Source of the DNA: Oceanicella actignis
Lineage (GTDB): Bacteria; Pseudomonadota; Alphaproteobacteria; Rhodobacterales; Rhodobacteraceae
DNA length: 64,000 bases
NCBI RefSeq assembly: GCF_008124525.1
Contig: NZ_VNHJ01000001.1
Coordinates: 310,001 to 374,000, forward strand
Direction: 5' to 3'
Shown here: positions 22,105 to 30,381 of the stretch, one piece after another
Position numbering within the stretch: position 1 is the first letter of the stretch
Layout: each line of letters starts with the position of its first letter
Position numbers and translations under genes: made by a program
Notes under the pieces: generated by a model
What the model was told of the DNA's origin: nothing
Database searches by the model: none
What the model saw: only the letters and a program-made list of their open reading frames with translations

Positions 22105-22320
22105 ATGGACATGGACCGCATGGTCGCTCTTGCGTTTCTGGCCGACTTTGGCGCCGTCACCTATCGCGGCGTCGAGATCAATCGCTCCCGCGTGTGGGGC
22201 TGGGACCTCAAGGACGTCGAGACCGGCAAGGTCACCGTCACCAATGACGCGCTTTTCGCGCTGCACCTCGTCGATCTGCTGCGCGACAAGGGCATCGATT
22301 GGTTCGAGGAGGCTGCGTGA
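22105..22320 (+). CDS. hypothetical early phage protein, 71 aa
   Basis: ATG 22105 follows GAGGAGG closely; a second ATG lies at 22111. The product (MDMDRMVALAFLADFGAVTY, SRVWGWDLKDVETGKVTVTN, DALFALHLVDLLRDKGIDWF) is a small alpha/beta protein of unknown family. It ends in an overlap with the nuclease gene start, so it belongs to the recombination operon. Confidence 0.6.
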   Translation: MDMDRMVALAFLADFGAVTYRGVEINRSRVWGWDLKDVETGKVTVTNDALFALHLVDLLRDKGIDWFEEAA

Positions 22321-23255
22321 TGGACAGCATCCTGCCCGCCGGCGTGCATGCCATCGGCGCGGACAGATACCACGCCGACCAGCTGCGCGATGTGCCGACG
22401 CTCAGCTCGACGCTTGCGCGGCTGGTGATCGACCGCAGCCCGCTGCACGCCTGGACGGCGCATCCCCGTCTGAACCCGGATTGGGAGCCGACCGACAGCA
22501 AGACGTTCGACATCGGGCGCGCGGCCCATCGCGCGGTGCTCGGCGACGGCGGCGATTGGGTCGTCATCCCCGACGACCTGCTGGCCGCGAACGGAGCAGC
22601 GTCGACGAAGGCCGCGAAGGAATTCATCGCGGACGTCCGCGCCAGGGGCCTGACGCCCCTCAAGTCGGCCGAGGCGGAGCTGATCGAGCGCATGGCCATG
22701 ATCGCCGAGCAGGCGCTGGTCGAAAACCGCATCCGCCTCGACCCGCTGCGGTCCGAGCTGACCGCCCTCGCGCGGGTCGACGGGGTCTGGTGCCGCGCGA
22801 TGGTGGACAACGCGCCCGAGGACCCGGACGAGCCGCTCTACGACTTCAAGACCACGACCAACGCCAGCCCGGACGCGTGCATGCGCGCCGTGATGGCCTA
22901 CGGCTACGACATGCAGGCCGCGCATTACCTGGCGACCTGGAAGGCGGCCACCGGCGAAGAGCGGGGCTTCCGCTTCATCTTCCAGGAGAAGGAGCCGCCG
23001 CACGGCGTCTGCGTGATCGAGCTCGGCGGCCTGACGATGGAGATGGCCGAACGGAAGATGCGGCGCGCGCGGCAGGTGTGGGCCGAATGCCTCGAGAGCG
23101 GATCGTGGCCCTGTTACCCGCCGGGCGTGCATCGCGTGGAGCTGCCCGAGTGGATGGCCGAGAAGTGGCTCGAGCGCGAGGCGGCCGAGCTTGAGCGTCG
23201 CGGCGCGCCGCCCCGCGAGCTCGTCGAGACGGCGCTGCAATGGCAGGCGCCTTGA
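22320..23255 (+). CDS. RecE-like PD-(D/E)XK exonuclease
   Basis: A 311-residue protein of the exodeoxyribonuclease VIII C-terminal type. LSSTLARLVIDRSPLHAWTA near residue 23 and FDIGRAAHRAVLG near 64 hold the usual conserved His. ELTALARVDGVWCRAMVDNA and LYDFKTTTNASPD give the D-(15-20)-D-x-K nuclease core around residues 145-175. ATHYL-like AAHYLATWKAATG and FIFQEKEPPH complete the fold. It degrades double-stranded ends to yield 3' overhangs for annealing. ATG 22320 overlaps the previous stop. Together with the ATPase behind it, it forms a phage recombination module. Confidence 0.85.
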   Translation: MDSILPAGVHAIGADRYHADQLRDVPTLSSTLARLVIDRSPLHAWTAHPRLNPDWEPTDSKTFDIGRAAHRAVLGDGGDWVVIPDDLLAANGAASTKAAKEFIADVRARGLTPLKSAEAELIERMAMIAEQALVENRIRLDPLRSELTALARVDGVWCRAMVDNAPEDPDEPLYDFKTTTNASPDACMRAVMAYGYDMQAAHYLATWKAATGEERGFRFIFQEKEPPHGVCVIELGGLTMEMAERKMRRARQVWAECLESGSWPCYPPGVHRVELPEWMAEKWLEREAAELERRGAPPRELVETALQWQAP

Positions 23256-23268
23256 TAGGGAGGGCATC

Positions 23269-24435
23269 ATGACCGCGCATATCCGCTTCATCCCGGTCAC
23301 GCAGATCGAGGATCCACTGACCATCACGCTTGGCCTGTGCGGCGCGAGCGGCTCCGGCAAGACCTACTCGGCGCTCCTGGTCGCGCGCGGCATCGCCGAG
23401 GGCATGACGGGTCGCAAGGGCGCGCCCATCGGCATCGTGGACACCGAGAACCGGCGGGCGCTGCACTACCGCGACGCCTTCCCCGAGATGGTCCATTTCG
23501 ACATGAAGGCCGTGGACGATGCCGGCGAGATGGTCGGCTTCGGCCCCGAGCGCTGGATCGAGGTGATCGACGCGGCCGAGGCGGCCGAGCTGCCCGTGCT
23601 CGTCATCGACAGCTTCTCGCACGCCTGGGAGGGCGTCGGCGGCGTGCTCGACCTGCACGCGCAGACGCTGGACCGCCTGACGGGCGGCGACGAGAGCAAG
23701 CGCGACCGCCTCAGCCAGCTCGCCTGGGCGCACGTCAAGCCGCGCTATCGCCGCCTCGTGGATCGCATCGTGCGGGCCCGCACGAACATCGTCATCTGCA
23801 CCCGCGCCAAGCCGGTGATGCAGGATCCCAGGACCGGCCGGAACGCCCGCAAGACCAAGACGCGCCGCGCCGATGTGCCGTGGGATCCCGCCGCGGACGG
23901 CGATCTGATCTTCGAGATGACGGCGATGATGATCCTCGACCCGGCGCACCCCGGCTGCCCGGTCTACCAGATCAAGTGCGCCGATCAGTTCAAGCCGCTG
24001 TTCAAGGCCGACATGCCGCTCGGCGTCGAAGTCGGCCGCAGGATGGCGGAGTGGGCGAAGGGCCAGGGCGACGCCAAGCGGCACAAGCAGATGCTGGACG
24101 AGGCCCGCGCTGCAGCGCGCGAAGGGCGCGAGGCCTTCGCTGCATGGTGGAAGTCCATCGGCACGGACCATCGCGCCGTCGCCCGCACGATCATCGACGA
24201 GCTGCGCGAGATCGCCGAGCAGGCCGACGCGGCGCGCGAGGACGACGACGATCCGTTCGGGGTGCCGAAGGCCGAGGCGCCATCTCTCGTTGCCGAAATT
24301 CGCGGTGCGCTCGACAGCGGCGTGAGCGTCGAAGCGGCGCGCAAGCATTTCGCCGACAAGATCTCGGCTGCCGACGCGTCTGTCCGCGCCGAGGCCGATG
24401 CCCTGCTCTCCAAGCATGCGGAGGCCGCGCAATGA
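23269..24435 (+). CDS. Sak4-type RecA-fold ATPase (recombination)
   Basis: A 388-residue ATPase. Walker A is GLCGASGSGKTYSALLVARG near residue 22, Walker B VLVIDSFSHAWEG near 105. The order of elements (IGIVDTENRRALHYRD, NIVICTRAKPVMQDPRTGR, DLIFEMTAMMILDP) fits the single-domain RecA-like Sak4 group found in phage recombination cassettes beside RecE-like nucleases. The C-terminal 120 residues are helical and acidic. It probably anneals or exchanges strands together with SSB. AGGGAGG precedes the ATG. It overlaps the next gene by ATGA. Confidence 0.82.
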   Translation: MTAHIRFIPVTQIEDPLTITLGLCGASGSGKTYSALLVARGIAEGMTGRKGAPIGIVDTENRRALHYRDAFPEMVHFDMKAVDDAGEMVGFGPERWIEVIDAAEAAELPVLVIDSFSHAWEGVGGVLDLHAQTLDRLTGGDESKRDRLSQLAWAHVKPRYRRLVDRIVRARTNIVICTRAKPVMQDPRTGRNARKTKTRRADVPWDPAADGDLIFEMTAMMILDPAHPGCPVYQIKCADQFKPLFKADMPLGVEVGRRMAEWAKGQGDAKRHKQMLDEARAAAREGREAFAAWWKSIGTDHRAVARTIIDELREIAEQADAAREDDDDPFGVPKAEAPSLVAEIRGALDSGVSVEAARKHFADKISAADASVRAEADALLSKHAEAAQ

Positions 24436-25304
24436 CCTTCCGAGAGATCGACACGACCGGCTTCCATCCCGCTCAGCTGCGCGACCAGATGCAGCCGAGC
24501 CTGATCTGGGCCAAGGTGGCAGACTTGGTGATCGACGACCGCTACCAGCGTCAGATCACGACGGCTGGACGGCGCGCGATACAGAAGATCGCCGACAACT
24601 GGGACTGGCGCCTGTACCAGCCCATCATCGTCGCGCCGTCTGACGGTGGGCGCGTGGCGGTCGTGGACGGACAGCACCGCGCGCACGCGGCCGCTGTCTG
24701 CGGCATCGAGGCCCTGCCAGCGATGATGATCCCGATGACGCCGCGCGAACAGGCCAAGGCGTTTCATGGGCTGAACACCGAACGCACGCGCCTGCACACG
24801 ACGGCGGTCTATCGCGCGCGCCTGGCGGCGGGCGATCCTGCGGCCATCGCCATGCGTGACGCCGTCGAGGCCGGAGGCTGCACGCTGATGACCTATGTCC
24901 CGTCTTACAAGGACCGCAAGGGCGGCCAGATATTCGCGATCGGCATGATCGAACGGATGGTGACGAATGGCGAGGCCTCCGCCGTGACGGCCGGTCTCAG
25001 GGCGATGATCGCCAGCGAGGCGGCGGGCCAAGAACCAGACAATTACGGCACCCATCTGCGCATCTGGGACGCGCCTGTGCTGACCGTCTGGCTGGCCGCG
25101 ATCGCGTCGAACCAGCAGTTCCTGTCGATCGACCTGACAAGCGTGTTCGACGAAATCGATTGGTTTGATCTGCTGGACCGGTCACGCGCCCGCAGCCGGC
25201 TGCAGGGCAAACCCGCCCGCCAAATCGCGATCGAAGGCGTCAAGGACCGCCTGCGCGGCGCTCTGGACAGCGCTCGCGCCAGCAAGATGGAGGCCGCGCA
25301 ATGA
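24432..25304 (+). CDS. ParB-like N-terminal domain protein (DUF6551-like)
   Basis: A 290-residue protein. LVIDDRYQRQITTAGRRAIQ near residue 33 and VAVVDGQHRAHAAAVCGIEA near residue 76 are the ParB/Srx-type core, in which VDGQHR is the nucleotide-binding box. EQAKAFHGLNTERTRLH follows, as in phage ParB-like proteins, then a helical C-terminal half. Such proteins can be CTPases or nucleases; which applies here is unknown. It is coupled to the ATPase gene and is part of the early operon. Confidence 0.78.
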   Translation: MTFREIDTTGFHPAQLRDQMQPSLIWAKVADLVIDDRYQRQITTAGRRAIQKIADNWDWRLYQPIIVAPSDGGRVAVVDGQHRAHAAAVCGIEALPAMMIPMTPREQAKAFHGLNTERTRLHTTAVYRARLAAGDPAAIAMRDAVEAGGCTLMTYVPSYKDRKGGQIFAIGMIERMVTNGEASAVTAGLRAMIASEAAGQEPDNYGTHLRIWDAPVLTVWLAAIASNQQFLSIDLTSVFDEIDWFDLLDRSRARSRLQGKPARQIAIEGVKDRLRGALDSARASKMEAAQ

Positions 25305-25339
25305 CGAAGGTGATCGCGCAACCAGAGGAGGTCTCCTGA
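25301..25339 (+). CDS. 12-residue coupling peptide between two early genes
   Basis: ATG 25301 overlaps the ParB-like stop (ATGA) and the 12-codon frame MTKVIAQPEEVS ends in TGATG, where the next gene starts. Its end contains GAGGAGG, the ribosome binding site of that gene. It may be a translated leader or a trace of a deletion; there is no evidence of a product. Confidence 0.3.
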   Translation: MTKVIAQPEEVS

Positions 25340-25620
25340 TGATCACCTCGATCGGACACAGGTCACTCGCCATCGCGCGCGCGCGCATGATCGCCGCCGG
25401 CCTCATCGAGGCTGACGGCGAAGAGACCTGCGCGGCCGTCAATCTCCTGGCGCGCAGCGGAGAGCCCGGCGACGCCGGTCGCGCCGAGCGGCTCTTGCGC
25501 CGCGCCATCTTGGACGGAGGTAGGCCCGTGATCGGCTTCATCGGCCCGCTGTTCGGAGCCGCGATGCGCGTCATGGACCGGGATGTCGTGCTCGACGACG
25601 GGAAAGATGCCCGCAAATGA
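25339..25620 (+). CDS. hypothetical early phage protein, 93 aa
   Basis: ATG 25339 with GAGGAGG eight bases upstream. The sequence is helical: GHRSLAIARARMIAAGLIEA, EETCAAVNLLARSGEPGDAG, RAERLLRRAILDGG, with a short hydrophobic VIGFIGPLFGAAMRVM segment. No known family. It is part of the early operon before the cysteine-rich protein gene. Confidence 0.55.
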   Translation: MITSIGHRSLAIARARMIAAGLIEADGEETCAAVNLLARSGEPGDAGRAERLLRRAILDGGRPVIGFIGPLFGAAMRVMDRDVVLDDGKDARK

Positions 25621-25633
25621 AGGAGGCAACCGC

Positions 25634-25936
25634 ATGAAAGCGCTTCTGCAATCCTCGCCCTTCGATTCCGACGGCGGGAACCTGATCGGGCGCGACCCGC
25701 GACACGTGACGGCCGAGGAATGGGAGGCATCTGGTTTGCCGCTGCTCATTGGCATGCGGGCGATCAGGGCGAAATGTCTCGACTGCTGCTCCGGTTCGGC
25801 CGCCGAGGTTCGAAAATGCACCAGCGTGAGATGTCCGCTCTGGCCGCTCCGTATGGGCGCCCAGCCAAAGGGCATGGCCGCGGCGCGGCAGAATCACGGC
25901 GCCAAGCAGGCCACGGACCTGGAGGCGGAGCGATGA
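25634..25936 (+). CDS. phage cysteine-cluster protein, 100 aa
   Basis: ATG 25634 with AGGAGG eight bases upstream. The centre carries IRAKCLDCCSGSAAEVRKC, followed by TSVRCPLWPLRMG. This is a CxDC...C...CxLWPxR signature shared by many small phage proteins of early regions, probably a zinc site. The C-terminus is basic. The function of the group is unknown. It overlaps the next gene by ATGA. Confidence 0.7.
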   Translation: MKALLQSSPFDSDGGNLIGRDPRHVTAEEWEASGLPLLIGMRAIRAKCLDCCSGSAAEVRKCTSVRCPLWPLRMGAQPKGMAAARQNHGAKQATDLEAER

Positions 25937-26124
25937 AGGATCCGCGCCGCGTGATCCGGTCGACGCAGGTCGAGAGCGTCGTCAGGGCCGCCCAGCGCGC
26001 GGGCCTGCGCCGCATCCGCGTCGTCGTCGACTACGAGCGCGGCAGGATCGAGATCGAGGGCGACATGACGCCGGAGACGACGTCCGTCCGCTCGCTCGAC
26101 ACGATCAGCTTCAGGGCGCAGTGA
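25933..26124 (+). CDS. small hypothetical protein before integrase, 63 aa
   Basis: ATG 25933 overlaps the previous stop; GGAGGCGGAG lies just upstream. The product (MKDPRRVIRSTQVESVVRAA, LRRIRVVVDYERGRIEIEGD) is a beta-alpha-beta-like basic protein. It sits immediately before the integrase, where excisionases often lie, but no HTH is visible and an Xis role is not supported by motifs. Confidence 0.55.
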   Translation: MKDPRRVIRSTQVESVVRAAQRAGLRRIRVVVDYERGRIEIEGDMTPETTSVRSLDTISFRAQ

Positions 26125-27140
26125 TGAAGAAGCCCAACCTGCCATACCTCGTGCGCAAGCGCGGCCGCAGCAAGTACTACTGGTACTTCGAGCGGGCAGG
26201 GGAGCGCATCCCGCTGCCGGATCCTGACGCCCCTGATTTCCTAGAGCGATACGCGGCGGCCAAGCGCGGCCACATCCCGCCGGCGCTGCCCGACGGGCGC
26301 ACGTTCAGGCGGCTGATCGCCGCCTATCGACAGTCCGCGCGCTGGACCAGGCTCGCGCCTCGGACGAGGCAGGATTACGAGAAGGTCCTGCTCTGGGCGA
26401 TCCGGACGATGGGCGACCTCGACCCGACGAAGCTGGAGCGCCGGCACGTCCTGCGCGCCCGCGACGAGAACCGCGATCGCATGCGCTTCGCCAACTACAT
26501 CGTCCAGGTCCTGTCCGTGCTTTGCGAGCAGGCGATCGACATGGGCTGGATGACGCACAACCCGGCCCGAGGCGTGCCGCTGCTGCGCCGCGAGGGAGAT
26601 GGCCCGCACAAGCCCTGGCCGCAGGAGATGCTCAAGGCCTACGCCGATGAGGCCAGACCCGGCACGCTCGCGCGGACGGTGATGGAACTGTGCATCGGCA
26701 CCGGGCAGCGCATCGGCGACGTCCTCGCAATGCGCTGGGACCATATACGCGACGGCGGCATCGAGCTGCGCCAGGCCAAGACGGGGACGCGCCTTTGGAT
26801 CCCGTTCACGCCTCGCATCGCCGATTACTTGGACGGGCTTCCGCGCGCCGGACTGACCATCGTCGCGGATCAGGCCGGCCGCCCGCTGCGCTACCCAGCG
26901 GCCGCGCGGGCTGTCATGTCGATCCGCAAGCGCATCGGCGCGACCGGCTACACGATCCATGGCTGGCGCTACACCGCCGCCGCCGAGCTCGCCGCCGCCG
27001 GATGCTCCGATGATGAGATTCAGGCGATCACCGGACACAAGGCCTTGGCGATGGTGGTCAAGTATGCTGGTCCTAGCCGTCAGGAGGCTCGAGCGCGGGC
27101 CGCTCAGGCGCGCCGCAGCGACCCCAACAAGGAGGCCTGA
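26124..27140 (+). CDS. int: tyrosine recombinase integrase
   Basis: A 338-residue integrase. The N-terminal arm-binding part is basic (PYLVRKRGRSKYYWYFERAG). The core-binding domain spans about 60-150. In the catalytic domain Arg (GTGQRIGDVLAMRW), Lys (RQAKTGTRLWIPF), HxxR (YTIHGWRYTAAAEL), His (ITGHKALAMVVKYAG) and the Tyr in KYAG are all present, so it should be active. ATG 26124 overlaps the previous stop; GTG 26121 is the alternative. It ends the early operon, so integration and excision are under CI control. The nearby tRNA-Cys is a likely target. Confidence 0.93.
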   Translation: MKKPNLPYLVRKRGRSKYYWYFERAGERIPLPDPDAPDFLERYAAAKRGHIPPALPDGRTFRRLIAAYRQSARWTRLAPRTRQDYEKVLLWAIRTMGDLDPTKLERRHVLRARDENRDRMRFANYIVQVLSVLCEQAIDMGWMTHNPARGVPLLRREGDGPHKPWPQEMLKAYADEARPGTLARTVMELCIGTGQRIGDVLAMRWDHIRDGGIELRQAKTGTRLWIPFTPRIADYLDGLPRAGLTIVADQAGRPLRYPAAARAVMSIRKRIGATGYTIHGWRYTAAAELAAAGCSDDEIQAITGHKALAMVVKYAGPSRQEARARAAQARRSDPNKEA

Positions 27141-27236
27141 ATGTATGGCGCTACCGCAGCCGCACTCGTCGAGCTCGGCATCGTCGTCGCATGGCTCGCT
27201 TTCGTCGTCACCAGGTTTCGATGCTACGTTTTCCGC

Positions 27237-27686
27237 ATGGACCGCCTGACCCCAGCCGCCCGCTCCGCGAACATGTCTCGGATCCGGAGTCGGGACACGA
27301 AACCGGAGCTCCGGGTCCGGAGGGCTCTCCACGCCATGGGTTACCGCTTCCGATTGCACCGCCGCGATCTGCCCGGTCGGCCGGACATTGTTCTTCCGAA
27401 GCACCGCACCGTCGTGTTCGTCCACGGATGCTTTTGGCACCGGCACCCCGGCTGCAGCAACGCGGCCGAGCCGAAAACCCGCGCGGAATTCTGGCGCCGG
27501 AAATTCGAGGCCAACGTGGCGAGGGACGCGAAGGCGCGTGCGGAGCTCGAGCGCGCGGGATGGAAGGTCGTGGTGATCTGGGAGTGCGAAACCGAGAACC
27601 CGGAGACGCTCGACCGCGTCATCCGGGAGCGTCTGCCCGCGCCTGACGGTCGCGCACCAGCCCGAGAAAATCGCGGAACCGCATGA
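27237..27686 (+). CDS. vsr: Vsr very-short-patch mismatch endonuclease
   Basis: A 149-residue protein, MDRLTPAARSANMSRIRSRD, then TKPELRVRRALHAMGYRFRL. The catalytic core is RPDIVLPKHRTVVFVHGCFW with HRHPGCSNAAEPKTRAEFW, matching Vsr including the Zn-binding Cys and His. It nicks T:G mismatches that arise by deamination of 5-methylcytosine, which fits the methyltransferase nearby. ATG 27237 is chosen; an in-frame ATG at 27141 would add a hydrophobic stretch not seen in the family. The gene converges with the restriction gene and overlaps its 3' end by 68 bases. Confidence 0.92.
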   Translation: MDRLTPAARSANMSRIRSRDTKPELRVRRALHAMGYRFRLHRRDLPGRPDIVLPKHRTVVFVHGCFWHRHPGCSNAAEPKTRAEFWRRKFEANVARDAKARAELERAGWKVVVIWECETENPETLDRVIRERLPAPDGRAPARENRGTA

Positions 27687-28863
27687 GCCAGCCCACCGCG
27701 GTGCGGTCGTAGGCCTCGTGCAGGCTCTGCGGAACCACGAGGCGCAGACTGTTGCGCCGCATCTCGTCCATCTGGTGGACGGAGACGCCCGCCTGAAGCG
27801 TGAGCAGATGCTTCTCCGGGATCCGCTCCGCCTCGGCGAGCACCTGCCGCCAGCGGTCCTTCAGCGTCGATTTCACGCCAAGCATCGTCAGCAGCCGCGC
27901 ATCGAAGGCCGGATCGTGATACTCGCGCGCGCCCGGGAACAAAAAATCTGGACTCGATTTGCCCTCGGTGGACGCCCCGCGGTCATAGCGCAGCCGCCAC
28001 GCGCGGATCACCTCCTCCACGTGGTGCTCAAGCGAAAGGCCCATCCGCGACTTGCGCCGATTGAGGAAGGAAAGCGCCATTTTGAGCACTCCGTCCACGT
28101 CGGGATCGCCGCCGGCGCTCCAATGTTCCGGGAGGTGCATGACGAAATACGCCCGCTCGAGGCGCCGGAAAAGCGCTTCCTCGAAGTCGAGCCACGCCAT
28201 CAGCGCGCCGTCCGGATCGTCCCATGGATCGGGCGCCTCCGCCTCCGCGCGGGCCAAGCCTGACACCACGCTCGTCGACGGGAATCTGCCGCCGGAGGCC
28301 CGAAGCAGGTTCTCGGCCAGTTCGTCCAGCCGTCCTTCCTCTGGGCTGCCGGCGTCTATCCCGAGCTCGTCGAGAATGAACCGTGCCGCGAAGTCGAGCT
28401 CACGGTCGCTGTGCCCGACATCTTGGAACAGGAAGCCGCTCCCAATCTCCTTTCCGACGTCGAACAGCCAAAGGATGCCCCGTTCGAGCTGGGAGCCCGC
28501 CGGGACCACGACAACGAGAAGCTCGCCGTCCGGTCGCTTGGCGATGAGCAGAAGGTCGCCCTCCGACGCCAGCTCCATCACCTCGTTCGAAGGGAAATAC
28601 AGCCGCCACTCCGAGCGCGTCGGATGCCGTTCACGCGCGTCGTACCATGTCAGGAAGCCGTCGGACGAGAGGCCTTCGTTCTCGCCTCCCAGCCAGATGA
28701 ATTTCGCCGGCATACGCTCACGCCGCTCCGTGCCGAGCAGTCGCCGCAGCGCCAGCGTGCCGTTGAATTCGTGCTGGTTCGACGAGGCCGGCTCGGCTTC
28801 GACTGCTGCCAGCCGCTTGACCACGACGCCCGTGAACAGACGGGAAAGACGCTCACGCTGCAA
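27619..28863 (-). CDS. EcoRII-like type II restriction endonuclease
   Basis: A 414-residue protein starting with TTG 28863 behind AGGAGG, ten bases after the methyltransferase stop. The C-terminal half matches the EcoRII catalytic domain: SSPDFLFPGAREYHDPAF near 310, LLTMLGVKSTLKDRWRQVLA near 335, EKHLLTLQAGVSVHQMDEM near 365. These supply the PD...K core and the DNA recognition helix. The N-terminal half (PAKFIWLGGENEGLSSDGFL, SEWRLYFPSNEVMELASEGD) fits the EcoRII effector-binding domain. Full length equals EcoRII. A CCWGG or CCNGG-type site is inferred from the family and the presence of Vsr. Confidence 0.88.
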   Translation of the reverse strand: MQRERLSRLFTGVVVKRLAAVEAEPASSNQHEFNGTLALRRLLGTERRERMPAKFIWLGGENEGLSSDGFLTWYDARERHPTRSEWRLYFPSNEVMELASEGDLLLIAKRPDGELLVVVVPAGSQLERGILWLFDVGKEIGSGFLFQDVGHSDRELDFAARFILDELGIDAGSPEEGRLDELAENLLRASGGRFPSTSVVSGLARAEAEAPDPWDDPDGALMAWLDFEEALFRRLERAYFVMHLPEHWSAGGDPDVDGVLKMALSFLNRRKSRMGLSLEHHVEEVIRAWRLRYDRGASTEGKSSPDFLFPGAREYHDPAFDARLLTMLGVKSTLKDRWRQVLAEAERIPEKHLLTLQAGVSVHQMDEMRRNSLRLVVPQSLHEAYDRTAVGWLMRFRDFLGLVRDRQARADAPG

Positions 28864-28872
28864 GCCGACCTC

Positions 28873-30123
28873 CTATTCGGCCGCGACGCCTGCCGCGCAC
28901 CGCCCGTCGGCGCCGGCCACGGAGTCGATGGTCGGCGCCATATGCCGGGCCACGGCCTTGACCACGGGAACGACGACAGCGTTTCCGAACTGCCGGTAGG
29001 CCTGCGTGTCCGAGACCGGAATGCTGAAGTCCGCCCGCCCCGGCTGGTCGAAACCCATCAGACGGGCGCACTCGCGTGGCGTCAGACGCCGCGGATTGCG
29101 ACCCTCGACCTGCCGCACGAGAATCTCGGAACCGTCCTTGTAGTAGCGGGCCGAAAGCGTGCGGGCCACGTCATCCGGGCCCACGATTCCGAAGCCGAAC
29201 CCGTTGCCGCGGCGCCGGTGCTTCTCGGCGTAGTCCTGCAGATACCGCCAGAGCTTGTCCGAGAGGGTGTATTTCGGAAGCACGCGGCCAGCGTCGTCGA
29301 GATAGGCGGGATCGGCGGGCTCGCTCCCGTCCTCGCGGTGCAGGATGCTGCGGAGCTTTGGCCCCGTCGATGGGTCGGGAACCTCGAGAGCCGCCAGATC
29401 GACCGGCCTCCCAAGATCGCGCCGGACACCGGCGATGAAAATCCGCTCACGGTGCTGCGGCACGAATCCCTTGGCGTCCAGAACCCGCCAAGAGACATCA
29501 TAGCCGAGCTCGCGCTCCAGCGTCCGCATGATCACGCTGAACGTCCGGCCGCGGTCATGGCTCGTCAGATTCTTGACGTTCTCCAGAAGGAACGCCGCAG
29601 GCCGGTGGTGGGCGATGATGCGGGCGACGTCAAAGAACAGCGTGCCCTGCGTGTCGCAGGCGAAACCGTGCGCGCGGCCGAGCGCGTTCTTCTTGCTGAC
29701 GCCGGCGATGGAGAACGGCTGACATGGGAAACCGGCCAGAAGAACGTCATGCGCAGGGATCTCCTCAGCCGCGACGGCGCGGATGTCGCCCGCAAGGACA
29801 TGGTCGGGGCCGTCCCGGAAGTTTGCCTGGTAGGTCGCCTGCGCATGCCTGTCCCATTCCGAAGTGAACACGCACCGCCCGCCGACCGCCTCGAAGCCGA
29901 GACGCAGGCCTCCGATGCCAGCGAACAGGTCGATGAACCGGAAACGCTCCGGCCGCGGAGCGAGCGCGCCGGCGATCTTCTCGAGCGCTTCCAAGATGTG
30001 GTCGGGCGCCCGCGCCTCGCCGTTCTCCCAGCGGTAGGCGGAGCTCTTCGAGACGCCCAGTCTCGCCGCGGCTTCGGGAACAGACACGGCTGCGGCTCTG
30101 CGCAGTCTGGAGAAGTCGCTCAT
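28873..30123 (-). CDS. HTH-fused DNA (cytosine-5) methyltransferase
   Basis: A 416-residue protein. Residues 1-60 are an HTH (VSVPEAAARLGVSKSSAYRW). The methyltransferase core is complete: motif I FIDLFAGIGGLRLGFEA, motif IV GFPCQPFSIAG with the catalytic Cys, motif VI FLLENVKNL, motif VIII QHRERIFIAGVR, motif IX RRLTPRECARLMGFD and motif X YRQFGNAVVVPVV. It methylates the recognition site and protects against the adjacent EcoRII-like nuclease. The N-terminal HTH probably represses its own promoter in the 30124-30307 gap, as in M.EcoRII-type enzymes. The set is compact and lies beside a tRNA, which suggests acquisition. Confidence 0.93.
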   Translation of the reverse strand: MSDFSRLRRAAAVSVPEAAARLGVSKSSAYRWENGEARAPDHILEALEKIAGALAPRPERFRFIDLFAGIGGLRLGFEAVGGRCVFTSEWDRHAQATYQANFRDGPDHVLAGDIRAVAAEEIPAHDVLLAGFPCQPFSIAGVSKKNALGRAHGFACDTQGTLFFDVARIIAHHRPAAFLLENVKNLTSHDRGRTFSVIMRTLERELGYDVSWRVLDAKGFVPQHRERIFIAGVRRDLGRPVDLAALEVPDPSTGPKLRSILHREDGSEPADPAYLDDAGRVLPKYTLSDKLWRYLQDYAEKHRRRGNGFGFGIVGPDDVARTLSARYYKDGSEILVRQVEGRNPRRLTPRECARLMGFDQPGRADFSIPVSDTQAYRQFGNAVVVPVVKAVARHMAPTIDSVAGADGRCAAGVAAE

Positions 30124-30307
30124 GGTTTCTGCCCTGGGTTTGTTTTTCCCACTTTGGCACGGGAACAATGGCCGAACAAGGCCTAACCTTGGATGAACGG
30201 GATTCCGCGTCAGGGCAGAACAGGAACGGAGTGCGAATCTTGAAACCGCTCTTGAAACCGCTCGGACGGGGCGGGCTTCAAGATCACCGCAAGCCATTGA
30301 ATGGCAA

Positions 30308-30381
30308 TGGAGGCGACGACCGGAATCGAACCGGTGTACACGGATTTGCAATCCGCTGCGTAACCACTCCGCCACGTCGCC
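30308..30381 (-). tRNA. tRNA-Cys(GCA)
   Basis: The minus strand folds into a normal 74-base tRNA with encoded CCA: acceptor GGCGACG/CGTCGCC, D-arm GTGGCGGAGTGGTTACGCAG, anticodon loop GATTGCAAATC with anticodon GCA, and T-arm CCGGTTCGATTCCGG. It is the first unquestionably chromosomal gene after the prophage and the restriction set. Its 3' end faces the integrase side, which makes it a plausible attB. Confidence 0.95.

Noticed and set aside
27141-27236. N-terminal extension of Vsr as a membrane anchor
   Set aside because: The added residues are hydrophobic by chance of base composition. Vsr proteins start at the MDRLTPAARS-type sequence, which has its own ATG at 27237.
30239-30262. CTTGAAACCGCT repeated twice in tandem beside tRNA-Cys, considered as an attachment core
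   Set aside because: It is too short and local. An attachment site would need a copy at the far prophage end, which is outside the window.
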